Positions 1 to 7,890 of a stretch of DNA of 33,957 bases are shown here, one piece after another (position 1 is the first letter of the stretch; the number at the start of each line of letters is the position of its first letter). The notes beneath the pieces were generated by a model. It did no database searches. It was not told the DNA's origin and saw nothing but the letters and a program-made list of their open reading frames with translations. The DNA comes from Caballeronia sp. BR00000012568055 (lineage in GTDB: Bacteria > Pseudomonadota > Gammaproteobacteria > Burkholderiales > Burkholderiaceae): contig NZ_JAQFVG010000310.1 of NCBI RefSeq assembly GCF_029439455.1, forward strand, positions 1 through 33,957, given 5' to 3'. The position numbers and the translations under genes are program-made.

Positions 1-511
1 GTGATCCGGTTGCGAACCTGCGTAAGCACGCGTCGCATAGGTCGAAGATAGGTGCGTTATGGCGTCCACACCATCGCACCTCTGGTAGAAGGAAATCGCG
101 GCGCCAGATAGTGTGGCCAGAAGTGCGCATGTCTTCGGATTGACAGTCGAGGCAGATGCCCGGTGCCCAATTCAATGTGGGGGCGAGGGAAGCGGTTAGC
201 CCAACGATTCGCGTAATCGTCTTTACAGGCTCGATCAGCTGATGTCTTATAAGCGCCCCTTGATCCGCGTCGCCGAGGAATCGACTGAGGCAGGGAAACA
301 AGGTGTTCCGTTCAATGATGTCATCAACCGAAGGAAGGCCTAGTTCTTCAGCGTATTTGTACAGTCGACTCGGCAGAACCCAGAGGCGTTTGATCGCGTT
401 CCCTCTGCGATTTTGTTTTTTTTTATCATAGCGGCGCCCTCGACGTTGCAGGAATGCACGGAATGGTTCTGCGTTCCGAGGTTGTACGTCATCAACTATC
501 GTGGTGTCCAC
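1..511 (-). CDS. TniQ/TnsD-family transposition protein, N-terminal part (runs off the window)
   Basis: The frame reads from a GTG at 511 to the window edge without a stop, giving 170 residues, so the C-terminus lies outside. An AGGA sits 8 nt before the GTG and an in-frame TAG lies just upstream, which decides the start. The TniQ signature is clear: NTLFPCLSRFLGD at about 69-81, followed by a zinc-binding set C120-x2-C123, C148-x2-H151 and C159-x2-C162, with the family's WRR-x3-LLPEVRWC stretch between. In Tn7- and Tn5053-type elements TniQ/TnsD recognises the target site or helps the TniA/TniB machinery. The first 45 residues are unusually rich in Arg and Lys. No tniB/tnsC-like reading frame lies directly upstream, unlike the usual tniA-tniB-tniQ order. 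The family call is firm; the type of element is not. Confidence 0.85.
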   Translation of the reverse strand, partial: MDTTIVDDVQPRNAEPFRAFLQRRGRRYDKKKQNRRGNAIKRLWVLPSRLYKYAEELGLPSVDDIIERNTLFPCLSRFLGDADQGALIRHQLIEPVKTITRIVGLTASLAPTLNWAPGICLDCQSEDMRTSGHTIWRRDFLLPEVRWCGRHNAPIFDLCDACLRRFATGS

Positions 512-634
512 TATGGCATCCTATACATTCACGTTGGATCTACCGGTTGAGCATGTCGAATTACGTGATGAGACTGGTCCTCGAGCAGCGGGAACTGCAA
601 CGCTTGTTCCTGGCGGCAATCCGAAAGTAGTCGG

Positions 635-781
635 CTAGGGGAAGAGAGCAGGCGTCTGGTTGTTAGCCTGCTCGCCTAGGGACCGGGAAGTGCTGCTTCT
701 GACGGGGCGGCCGACTACGGGTTCGCGCTCCGCATTTCCGGGAGTGGGTGCAAACTCCGGCGGGTCGGCGTTGAATGCCAT
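635..781 (-). CDS. possible small protein, 48 aa, unrecognised
   Basis: An ATG at 781 is preceded by AGAGG at a spacing of 7 nt, and the frame stays open for 48 codons to a TAG at 635-637. About 70 percent of third positions are G or C, which fits coding DNA in this genome. The product is rich in Pro, Ser and Arg, with no membrane segment or known motif. It lies upstream of, and in the same direction as, the tniQ fragment, so it could belong to the same element. A competing minus frame at 663-905 and a plus frame at 660-869 cover the same bases, so this call is tentative. Confidence 0.25.
   Translation of the reverse strand: MAFNADPPEFAPTPGNAEREPVVGRPVRSSTSRSLGEQANNQTPALFP
646..673. repeat. 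8-bp inverted repeat with 12-nt spacer
   Basis: GAGCAGGC at 646-653 and GCCTGCTC at 666-673 are perfect inverse copies. There is no T-run on either side, so it is not a standard intrinsic terminator. It could be a structured element or a protein site near the end of a mobile element. Confidence 0.4.
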
Positions 782-800
782 AGTAAGACCTCTTTTCCGC

Positions 801-824
801 ACTCGCACGACCAAAAATGCGAGT
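801..824. repeat. 7-bp inverted repeat upstream of the small minus-strand frame
   Basis: ACTCGCA at 801-807 and TGCGAGT at 818-824 form a dyad about 20 bp before the ATG at 781 on the minus strand. The position fits an operator or a leader hairpin, but nothing else supports this. Confidence 0.35.
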
Positions 825-1437
825 ACTCAATGTAGAGTCGACAATTGGTATAGCGTAAAACAGAGTTAAATTCGCCGTCTCGTGCCGGGTTAGATCGTGA
901 TTCATCTTGTCACTCGCGTTTGATCACGTCAAGCGCCTGGGACTTTACAACCTGTCCGTGAAGTCACCATTCGGAATTTGCTCTTGCGCCGTTTCTACGC
1001 TGAAAAAATCAACTTCCGCCGCGCTTCCTGAACGACGAAAGCGGGCGGGAACGCTTCACGTTGCGGGCCTTCGAGCTTGGCGAAACCGTAGGCTTCTGTT
1101 GCATCCGCACTTGCACCTATCTCTATTAGCTTGCCCGTTTCCGAGTATTGACTACTGCGGATACTTGTGCATTGCCCGCAGCATTAACCATTAAAGCGTA
1201 AGTCATTAGTTCCGGCGACAGGTCACTCCTGGTCTCTTCCATGACGGGTTTTTATTGATGTCTCCGCATCTAACGTCGCGCCGTATTCGGGACTATTGTC
1301 TCTCGACAGCTTCGGCATCCTTGCTCATAAAAGCGGCATAATTTGCCTCGATTCGTAAAATGCTGCCCCAGAGCGGCATGTTCCGGCACGGGCGCGTGAT
1401 AAAAGCGCGCACGTCGAATGTCGGGAAGGAGACCGAT

Positions 1438-2343
1438 TTGAAGCGAAAGATGCCCGCCCTGAATGCGCTGAGGGCTTTCGAAGTGGCCGGACACACCGGC
1501 AGCTTCACGCGCGCGGCCGAAGTGCTGCATGTCACGCAAAGCGCGGTGAGCCGTCAGGTGCGCCAGCTCGAAACGCAGCTCGGCGAAGCGCTGCTGCTGC
1601 GCCGGCATCATCATCTCGAACTCTCGGCGACCGGGCGGCTGCTATTGCAGGCGCTCAAGATGTCGTTCGATCGGATCGAACTGACGGTGCGCGGGATTCA
1701 GGAGAAGACGCATCTGAAGCGTCTGCGCATCAACGCGCCGCCCACTTTCACAAGCCGATGGCTGATGCCGCGTTTGCAATCGCTGCGCGCGGTTGCGCCC
1801 GAACTCGAACTCACGCTGACCACCGCGCTGAAAGATGACCTCGTCGAATCCGGCTCGCTCGACTGTGCGATCCGCTTCGGCAATGGCGAGTGGGAAGGGC
1901 TGGACAATCAACTGCTGATGAACGAGCGGCATATCGCCGTGTGTTCGCCCGCGCTGCTCGAAGGGCGCGCGGAACCGGTCGCGCATCTGTCGGCGTTCAC
2001 GCTGCTGCACGTGCTGGCGAGCAGCGACCAGCGTTATCTGACGTGGCAGCACTGGCTAAAGGCCGCGCAAATCGAAGATGTCGATCTTGGCGGCGGCTAT
2101 GAGTTTGATCTGCTCGATCACGCCATCCGCGCCGCCGTCGATGGACTCGGCGTCACGATGGCGGATCGTCACATGATTACGCGCGAGCTGCGGCAAGGCG
2201 CGCTCGTGCCGCTGCTCGATGTCGAAGTGGATGGGCATCAGTCGTACTGGCTGGTCACGCGCACCGGACAGGAAGATGCGCCGCAGGTGGCGCTGTTCCG
2301 CGACTGGCTGCGCGGGCAGATCGATGATCAGAAGCGCGAGTGA
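1438..2343 (+). CDS. LysR-family transcriptional regulator, GcvA type
   Basis: A 301-residue LysR regulator. The N-terminal winged helix-turn-helix begins with the GcvA-subgroup pattern PALNALRAFEVAG and carries the recognition segment RAAEVLHVTQSAVSRQV at about 25-41. The remainder is a LysR substrate-binding domain starting near LRINAPPTFTSRWL. I chose the TTG at 1438 because AAGGAG lies 6 nt before it; the ATG at 1360 adds an unlikely leader and the ATG at 1450 is too far from the ribosome site. It lies just upstream of a second GcvA-type gene in the same direction, and both converge on the Fae/AKR/ALDH/MFS operon, which is the likely target by position. The effector is unknown. Confidence 0.9.
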   Translation: MKRKMPALNALRAFEVAGHTGSFTRAAEVLHVTQSAVSRQVRQLETQLGEALLLRRHHHLELSATGRLLLQALKMSFDRIELTVRGIQEKTHLKRLRINAPPTFTSRWLMPRLQSLRAVAPELELTLTTALKDDLVESGSLDCAIRFGNGEWEGLDNQLLMNERHIAVCSPALLEGRAEPVAHLSAFTLLHVLASSDQRYLTWQHWLKAAQIEDVDLGGGYEFDLLDHAIRAAVDGLGVTMADRHMITRELRQGALVPLLDVEVDGHQSYWLVTRTGQEDAPQVALFRDWLRGQIDDQKRE

Positions 2344-2390
2344 TTCACGCGTTTCGGGATGAAAGACAAAGATAAAAGAGAGACACCGCC

Positions 2391-3302
2391 GTGCGCCGAC
2401 TACCATCGTTGACCGCGTTGCGCTTTTTCGAAGAAAGCGCGCGGCATATGAGCTTCAACAAATCCGCCAATGCGCTGTGCGTGACGCCCGGCGCGGTCAG
2501 CCGGCAGATTCGTCTGCTGGAGGATGCGCTTGGCACCAAGTTATTCGATCGCGATCACAAAGGTATTCGGCTGACGGCGGAGGGCAAGAATCTGCTCGAA
2601 TGCGTCGCCGAAGCCTTCGATTCGATCGAGCGTGTCACGCGTTCGATGTCGGCTTCGCGTCGCAACGAGCGCAAGCGGCTGACGGTGTGCGCGCCGCCGA
2701 CCTTTGCCACGCGCTGGTTATCACCGCGGCTCGGCGCGTTTATGGATGCCGCGCCGGATATCGACCTCTCCGTCCGTACCGACGATGCCGACAAGCGGCA
2801 GATCAGCATTCGCTTCGGCTACGAAGCGCTCGCGGATCGTCGTTCGGACTTTCTGTTTATCGAACGGCATATGCTGGTTGGCGTGCCGAAGTACGCGGGT
2901 GAATCGCTGGATACGTTGTTGAAGCGCGTGCCCGCGCTTCATGTACTGCACAACGATGCGCGTCTCACCCTCTGGCCCAATTGGCTCGATGCCGCAGGAT
3001 TGCCGCGCGAGTACGCGGAGAACGGCATCGAATTTTCCACGCTTGATCAGGCGATTCATGCGGCGCTGGTCGGCACAGGGCTGGCGGTGGTGGATCGAAA
3101 TATGATCGCCGATGAGTTGGCCGATGGCGCGCTGGTGGCGCTGTCGGCGGTGGAATCGATCGGGCCGTATGGGTATTGGCTCGATATCGCGGCGGGGCAC
3201 GCGGACGAAGATTCGGTGCTGGAGTTTGCGGAGTGGTTGCGCGGGGAAGGGGCGCGGGCGAATGCCGAAGCGCCCCCGCAACCTCAAGCCCCACTCGCCT
3301 GA
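2391..3302 (+). CDS. LysR-family transcriptional regulator, GcvA type (second copy)
   Basis: A 303-residue LysR protein starting at a GTG, preceded by a purine-rich AAGAGAG. The GcvA-like start RLPSLTALRFFEESARHMSF is followed by the HTH KSANALCVTPGAVSRQIR and the CAPPTFATRWLSPRLGAF entry to the ligand domain, which matches the neighbour's layout. The 47-bp gap suggests co-transcription with the first regulator. Its 3' end overlaps the 3' end of the opposing transporter gene by 19 bp. The two proteins are clearly paralogous but divergent, so they may read different ligands or work together on the neighbouring operon. Confidence 0.9.
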   Translation: MRRLPSLTALRFFEESARHMSFNKSANALCVTPGAVSRQIRLLEDALGTKLFDRDHKGIRLTAEGKNLLECVAEAFDSIERVTRSMSASRRNERKRLTVCAPPTFATRWLSPRLGAFMDAAPDIDLSVRTDDADKRQISIRFGYEALADRRSDFLFIERHMLVGVPKYAGESLDTLLKRVPALHVLHNDARLTLWPNWLDAAGLPREYAENGIEFSTLDQAIHAALVGTGLAVVDRNMIADELADGALVALSAVESIGPYGYWLDIAAGHADEDSVLEFAEWLRGEGARANAEAPPQPQAPLA

Positions 3303-4651
3303 TTCAACGTCAAATGCTTCGTCTCCGGCGCCCACGCGATCGACACCAGCATGCCGATCAGCAGGACAAAAGCCAGCGCCATCATCGTCATTTGCACGCC
3401 GGCTTGCGCGATACCGATCGGCAGCAGGAACGTGCCAACGGCCGAACCCAACCGGCTGCAAGCAATCGATAACCCCACGCCGCACGCACGCGCCTCGGTC
3501 GGGAAGCACTCCGGCGGAAACACGCCGACCAGATTCGAGAACGCCGACATCGTCAGGGTGAACACGCCGAACGCCACGATCATCCACAACGTAGACGATG
3601 CAGGCAGCAAAGCCAGCGCAATCAGCGACAAACAGCACACCGCGAACGAGCCGATCAGAAACGAGCGCCGCGACAGCTTGATCGTCAGATAGATGCCGAC
3701 CAACGCGCCGATCACCAGCAGCGCATTCAGCATCAGATCCGCGCCCGAACCTTCGCTCAGATTGATCGCTTTCAGAATGCTCGGCAGGAACGTGTAGATC
3801 GCGAAGTAGGGAATCACGAGGCACACGAAGAACGCGCAATTGAAGATCGTGCGGCGAATCAGGTCCGGCTTGAACAGACGCCCGAAGCCGCCCGCGCCGG
3901 AGAAGTGCTCGCCGTTGTCGCCATCGAGGATGACGTTCGGGCCGAAATGTTTCCGCACGATACGGTTCGCTTCCTCAACGCGCCCCTGGCCGAACAGCCA
4001 GCGTGGCGACTCCGGCGTACCGATCCGCATGATCAGCACGAGAAACGCCGGGACGCCCGCCGAGGCCAGCAACCAGCGCCACGAATCCGCCGATGCGTCC
4101 GCGTAATGCATGCCGAGCACGTTCGCGATCACATAACCGATGGTCCAGATCACGCTGAACGAGCCGAGCAGCGTGCCGCGATGCTTGCGCGGCGAGAACT
4201 CCGCGAGAATCGCGTGGCCGACGGCGAAGTCACCGCCCATGCCGAAGCCGATCAACACGCGCAGGCCGACGAGCATCGCGGGCGTGGCGGCGTAGAACTG
4301 GGCGAACGCGGCAATCGTGATGATAAGAAAGCTCAGCAGGAAAATCTTTTGCCGGCCGAGCTTGTCGGAGAGCCAGCCGAAAAACAGGCTGCCCAGAAAA
4401 ATGCCGATCAGCGCCGATGAACCCAGCAGGCCCATCCAGAACGCATCGAGTGGAATTTGTTTGTTAAGCGAACCAAGCGCGTAACCGATGGTGCCGAGCG
4501 CATAGCCTTCGGTGAAGTGCGCGCCGAAGGTCAGGCCCGCGATTTTCACGTGGAAACGGTTCAGCGGAACGTCGTCGAGCGTGACGCGATTGGGCGATGT
4601 ATTGACGTAAGTCGGGGTGAATGCCTGCGGACTGATGCTGTGCGTATCCAA
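3284..4651 (-). CDS. MFS transporter, sugar/organic-acid porter type
   Basis: A 455-residue integral membrane protein with about 12 hydrophobic segments. The MFS motif A (GWLSDKLGRQK) follows TM2, and PESPRWLFGQGR follows TM6, as in the sugar-porter and metabolite:H+ symporter families. The start is the TTG at 4651: GGAGGAG lies 6 nt upstream (4658-4664), whereas the upstream ATG at 4684 would place that ribosome site inside the gene. It is the last gene of the minus-strand Fae/AKR/ALDH operon, 73 bp behind the dehydrogenase. It therefore probably imports the substrate whose aldehyde products those enzymes handle. The substrate cannot be read from sequence. Confidence 0.85.
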   Translation of the reverse strand: MDTHSISPQAFTPTYVNTSPNRVTLDDVPLNRFHVKIAGLTFGAHFTEGYALGTIGYALGSLNKQIPLDAFWMGLLGSSALIGIFLGSLFFGWLSDKLGRQKIFLLSFLIITIAAFAQFYAATPAMLVGLRVLIGFGMGGDFAVGHAILAEFSPRKHRGTLLGSFSVIWTIGYVIANVLGMHYADASADSWRWLLASAGVPAFLVLIMRIGTPESPRWLFGQGRVEEANRIVRKHFGPNVILDGDNGEHFSGAGGFGRLFKPDLIRRTIFNCAFFVCLVIPYFAIYTFLPSILKAINLSEGSGADLMLNALLVIGALVGIYLTIKLSRRSFLIGSFAVCCLSLIALALLPASSTLWMIVAFGVFTLTMSAFSNLVGVFPPECFPTEARACGVGLSIACSRLGSAVGTFLLPIGIAQAGVQMTMMALAFVLLIGMLVSIAWAPETKHLTLNQASGA

Positions 4652-4724
4652 GAGAATCTCCTCCGATGGATTGATGCCGCGCACGCGTCGGCTCTTGCTC
4701 TCTTGCGTGCGCGGAAAACGACGA

Positions 4725-6164
4725 TCAACGGCCGAGGCCGCCCATCATCATGTATTTAAGCTCCATGTATTCATCCAGCCCGTACTTCGAACCTTCGCGG
4801 CCAAGTCCGGATTGCTTGACGCCGCCAAAAGGCGCGACTTCCGTCGAGATGATCCCTTCGTTGATGCCGACCATGCCGCTTTCCAGCGCCTGCGCCACGC
4901 GCCACGCGCGGCCGAGGTCGCGTGTGTAGAAGTAGGCGGACAGGCCGAAAGGCGTGTCGTTGGCGAGCGCGATTACTTCGTCTTCCGTATCGAATCGGAA
5001 GCACGCGGCCACCGGACCGAAGGTTTCTTCTTCGGCAATCAACATGGACGGTTTGGCATCCGCGAGTACGGTCGGTTCGAAGAACGTGCCGCCGAGTGCG
5101 TGCGCTTTGCCGCCCGTCAAGACTTTCGCGCCTTTCTGCACGGCATCGTTCAGATGCGTCTTGACTTTGCCGAGCGCGGCTTCGTTGATCAGCGGTCCCT
5201 GGTCGAACTCGCCTTCGAGACCGTTGCCCACGCGCAGCTTGTGCACGGCGCGCGTCAGCGCTTGCGTGAAGGCATCGTAGACATTCGACTGCACGTAGAA
5301 GCGATTCACGCACACGCACGTTTGGCCCGTGTTGCGGAATTTCGATGCCATCGCGCCTTGCACGGCGGCGTCGATATCGGCGTCATCGAACACGATGAAG
5401 GGCGCGTTGCCGCCGAGTTCCAGCGAGAGCTTCTTCAACGTATCCGCCGATTGCTTCGCCAGCAATTTGCCGACGCGCGTCGAGCCGGTGAACGACAGCT
5501 TGCGCACATCGGGCGATGCCGTCAGCACGTTGCCGATGGCGACTGCATCGCCGGAAACGATGTTGAACACGCCTGCCGGAATGCCCGCTTCTTCCGCGAG
5601 CACCGCCAACGCGAACGCCGACAAAGGCGTTTCCTCCGATGGCTTCAGCACCATCGTGCAACCCGCTGCGAGCGCGGGACCGGCTTTGCGCGTAATCATT
5701 GCCAGCGGAAAATTCCACGGCGTGATGGCCGCGACCACGCCGACCGGCTCGCGCGTCACGACGATCTGCGAATCAGGACGCGGGCTGGGAATCACATCGC
5801 CGTAACTGCGCTTGGCTTCTTCCGCGAACCATTCGAGAAAGCTCGCGGCGTAGGCCACTTCGCCGAGCGCTTCGGCCAGCGGCTTGCCTTGCTCACGCGT
5901 GAGCAATTCCGCCAGCGACGAGCGATGCGCGAGCATCAGTTCGCCCCAGCGCTTCACGCGCGCGCTGCGTTCTTTCGCGGTCAATGCGCGCCACGCGGGA
6001 AACGCAGTCTTGGCAGCGGCGATGGCCAGTTCGGTTTCCTCCGCGCCACCGCGCGCCACTTGCGCGATGATCTCGCCCGTCGCCGGATTGCGCACCGGAT
6101 ACGTCTTGACGCTCTCGCGCCACTGTCCGCCGATGAAATGCGTCGTCTGAAGAAGGTCTTTCAT
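4725..6164 (-). CDS. gabD: NAD(P)-dependent aldehyde dehydrogenase, succinate-semialdehyde dehydrogenase type
   Basis: A 479-residue ALDH of full family length. The catalytic residues are present: N151 in TPWNFP, K174 in LKPSE, E249 in LELGG and nucleophile C283 in GQTCVCVNR. The second Cys (C285) two residues on is typical of GabD-type succinate-semialdehyde dehydrogenases, which oxidise succinate semialdehyde to succinate in the cytoplasm. Its ATG overlaps the stop of the aldo/keto reductase as ATGA, so the two are translationally coupled. In this operon the true substrate may be another short-chain semialdehyde, because no gabT lies nearby. The family is certain; the gene symbol is by similarity only. 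Confidence 0.85.
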   Translation of the reverse strand: MKDLLQTTHFIGGQWRESVKTYPVRNPATGEIIAQVARGGAEETELAIAAAKTAFPAWRALTAKERSARVKRWGELMLAHRSSLAELLTREQGKPLAEALGEVAYAASFLEWFAEEAKRSYGDVIPSPRPDSQIVVTREPVGVVAAITPWNFPLAMITRKAGPALAAGCTMVLKPSEETPLSAFALAVLAEEAGIPAGVFNIVSGDAVAIGNVLTASPDVRKLSFTGSTRVGKLLAKQSADTLKKLSLELGGNAPFIVFDDADIDAAVQGAMASKFRNTGQTCVCVNRFYVQSNVYDAFTQALTRAVHKLRVGNGLEGEFDQGPLINEAALGKVKTHLNDAVQKGAKVLTGGKAHALGGTFFEPTVLADAKPSMLIAEEETFGPVAACFRFDTEDEVIALANDTPFGLSAYFYTRDLGRAWRVAQALESGMVGINEGIISTEVAPFGGVKQSGLGREGSKYGLDEYMELKYMMMGGLGR

Positions 6165-7198
6165 GCGGCGCGCTCCAGTTGCGTTTCGAACGCGCCTTGC
6201 GGCAGGCGCGATTCACGCGCGATGCGGCGGCCGGCCGTGTAGTCGTTGATCAGATCGCAGGGCGTGTAATTGCGTTCGAGTTCGTGGAGTTCGTCGGCAT
6301 CAAGCTTGGTGTCGAGTGCGGCGAGCGCGCTGTCGAATTGCGCGGGGGAATCCGCGCCGACCAGCATCGACGAAATGCCGGGACGCGAGAGTACCCACGC
6401 CTGCGCGATTTGCGCCGGCGTCACGCCTCGACGCTCCGCCACGCGCGCCACCGATGCCGCGATCTCGCGCGAAGCATGATCGCCGTACATTTGCGCGGTG
6501 AAGAAATCGGTCTGATTGCGCGTCGATTTCGGATCGGACGTGAGCAGGCCACGTGCGAGCGGGCTGAACACCGACACGCCCACGCCCTGATCGATGCAAT
6601 ACGGCACCATCTCGCGCTCTTCCTCGCGATAGGCGAGGTTCAACTGCAGCTGCATGTTGATTGGCTTATGCCATCCGTTGCGTTCGCAGACCTGCATGAT
6701 CTTGGCGAATTGCCACGTGTACATGGTCGATACGCCGATATAGCGCGCCTTGCCCGCACGCACGATATCGTTCAGCGCGCACATGGTTTCTTCGACGGGC
6801 GTGTTCACATCGAAGAAATGCAGCATGTAGATATCGACGTATTCCATGCCAAGCCGCTTCAGCGATCCGTCGATGCCGTCCATCACGTGCTTGCGCGAAT
6901 GTCCGCCGCCGTTCGGCTTATCCGACATGTCGTAGCCGACCTTGGTCGTGACGACGATTTCCTCGCGCTTCACCAGCCGGTTGAGAATGCGGCCGACCAC
7001 TTCTTCGCCTACGCCGGTCGAATAAAAATCGGCGAGATCGATAAAGTTCACGCCTGCATCCAGCGCATGTTTGACGATAGGCAGCGATTGCGCTTCATCG
7101 AAAATCCACGGCTTCCATTGCGGCGTGCCCATATTCATGGTGCCGAGACACAGACGCGAAACCTTGAGGCCGGACTGGCCGAGACGTACGAATTCCAT
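6161..7198 (-). CDS. aldo/keto reductase
   Basis: A 345-residue AKR-superfamily enzyme, a TIM barrel that reduces aldehydes or ketones with NADPH. The catalytic tetrad is readable: D54 and Y59 in DLADFYSTG, K86 in TTKVG and H127 in MLHFFD. The length and the GRILNRLVKREEIVVTTKVG segment fit the YajO/Kv-beta-like branch. TAAGGAG, overlapping the stop of the Fae-like gene 12 bp upstream, provides the ribosome site. It sits between the Fae-like protein and an aldehyde dehydrogenase, so the operon holds both a reductive and an oxidative route for an aldehyde. The specific substrate is unknown. Confidence 0.9.
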   Translation of the reverse strand: MEFVRLGQSGLKVSRLCLGTMNMGTPQWKPWIFDEAQSLPIVKHALDAGVNFIDLADFYSTGVGEEVVGRILNRLVKREEIVVTTKVGYDMSDKPNGGGHSRKHVMDGIDGSLKRLGMEYVDIYMLHFFDVNTPVEETMCALNDIVRAGKARYIGVSTMYTWQFAKIMQVCERNGWHKPINMQLQLNLAYREEEREMVPYCIDQGVGVSVFSPLARGLLTSDPKSTRNQTDFFTAQMYGDHASREIAASVARVAERRGVTPAQIAQAWVLSRPGISSMLVGADSPAQFDSALAALDTKLDADELHELERNYTPCDLINDYTAGRRIARESRLPQGAFETQLERAA

Positions 7199-7210
7199 TT
7201 GCGGCGCTCC

Positions 7211-7723
7211 TTACTTCTTTTTCGGCGTGTAGAACGGGTTGGACACATCGCGCGCGGCCTTGAAGACGGCGCTCTTGTGCGGCAAGCCTTCCATCGCGGC
7301 GACGATCGCGTTCTTGCAGGCGCGGTAGTTGTTCTCGAACACGGCGTCGAGATCGTCGGTATTCGGATTGACCCAATTCGCCGATACGACCACCCAGTCG
7401 TTCTCCGCTTCCGGCGGCAGCGTGCCGTTTTCCAGCGATTCGGCGACCGCCTTCGCGATCCCCGCCTGCGATGCGCCCCAGGTCGCGTTGCCGTGGAAAT
7501 CGCCCTGAATCTGCGCCTTGTTGACGTAGAGCGTCAGCGGCTTGGTCGGCACGCCCGGCTGCGCGATCACGACGAACGGCGCGTGGCCGGCGGACGGCGT
7601 GGCGAGCGCGGTGGCGAATGCCTGACCGGCGGGACCATTGCGCGGACCGACCAGCACGTTGATATGCGCGAGATTGACGCCGGGGCCTTCGAAGCCCTCA
7701 CCGATAAACAGATTTCTTTCCAT
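7211..7723 (-). CDS. formaldehyde-activating enzyme (Fae) homologue
   Basis: A 170-residue Fae-family protein. In methylotrophs Fae condenses formaldehyde with tetrahydromethanopterin in the cytoplasm. Family landmarks are LAHINVLVGPRNGPAGQAF, KPLTLYVNK, and the Q86 region TWGASQAG. The catalytic His is kept (H20, matching His17 of Methylobacterium Fae), as are K69 and Q86. However, the Asp two residues after the His is Asn (N22), and the Thr of KVT is Gln (Q71). Both are cofactor-contact positions as I recall the structure. No mch, mtd or fhc gene is in the window, so a role with tetrahydromethanopterin is doubtful. It is the first gene of the AKR/ALDH/MFS operon; AAGGAG precedes the ATG. 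The family is certain and the activity uncertain. Confidence 0.9.
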   Translation of the reverse strand: MERNLFIGEGFEGPGVNLAHINVLVGPRNGPAGQAFATALATPSAGHAPFVVIAQPGVPTKPLTLYVNKAQIQGDFHGNATWGASQAGIAKAVAESLENGTLPPEAENDWVVVSANWVNPNTDDLDAVFENNYRACKNAIVAAMEGLPHKSAVFKAARDVSNPFYTPKKK

Positions 7724-7851
7724 TGCCTCGACTCCTTTGCTCTCAGATTCATCGCCACCCGGTTGGTGGATGGAGCGATTCTGCGGCGGCCTTCGAACGA
7801 GGAGGAATCGAGGATTTTTCAGGGAGGGTGTGAGATGGAATCAACTCCGGG

Positions 7852-7866
7852 TTGACCCTGAGTCAA
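7852..7866. promoter_or_regulatory. dyad TTGAC-N5-GTCAA between divergent genes
   Basis: TTGACCCTGAGTCAA is a perfect 5-bp inverted repeat with a 5-bp centre. It lies about 130 bp upstream of the Fae-like operon and 25 bp before the ATG of the divergent gene. LysR regulators often bind such imperfect dyads, and two LysR genes flank this operon, but the assignment is inference. Confidence 0.35.
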
Positions 7867-7890
7867 GGTGCGGAAGCAAACCTTCCCGCC

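Larger units (their letters stand above)
512..1437. other. low-coding region, possible mobile-element boundary
   Basis: No convincing full-length gene is present. GC and codon bias are weaker than in the rest of the window, and stops occur in all frames. What can be seen: a short plus-strand frame at 513-638 (about 41 codons), a 48-codon minus frame at 635-781, two inverted repeats (646-673 and 801-824), and an open minus frame without ATG from 1183 down to a stop at 995. The last has plausible amino-acid composition and could be the tail of a decayed gene. I recognise none of these as a family. The stretch from about 1200 to 1437 is the upstream region of the first LysR gene. Confidence 0.5.

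Noticed and set aside
35..47. 13-bp match between positions 35-47 and 17347-17359 (GCATAGGTCGAAG)
   Set aside because: Several 13-bp matches are expected by chance in a window of this length, and the surroundings share nothing.
4617..6242. 541-codon plus-strand open frame
   Set aside because: It lies antisense to the aldehyde dehydrogenase, whose catalytic motifs are intact; the frame is a by-product of GC-rich third positions and is full of Arg and His.
7724..7850. possible sigma-54 promoter for the first Fae-like operon
   Set aside because: A TGGCGATGAATCTGAGA stretch has the GG but GA in place of the required GC at the -12 position.
6179..7855. 558-codon plus-strand open frame
   Set aside because: Antisense to the aldo/keto reductase and the Fae-like gene, with no family likeness.
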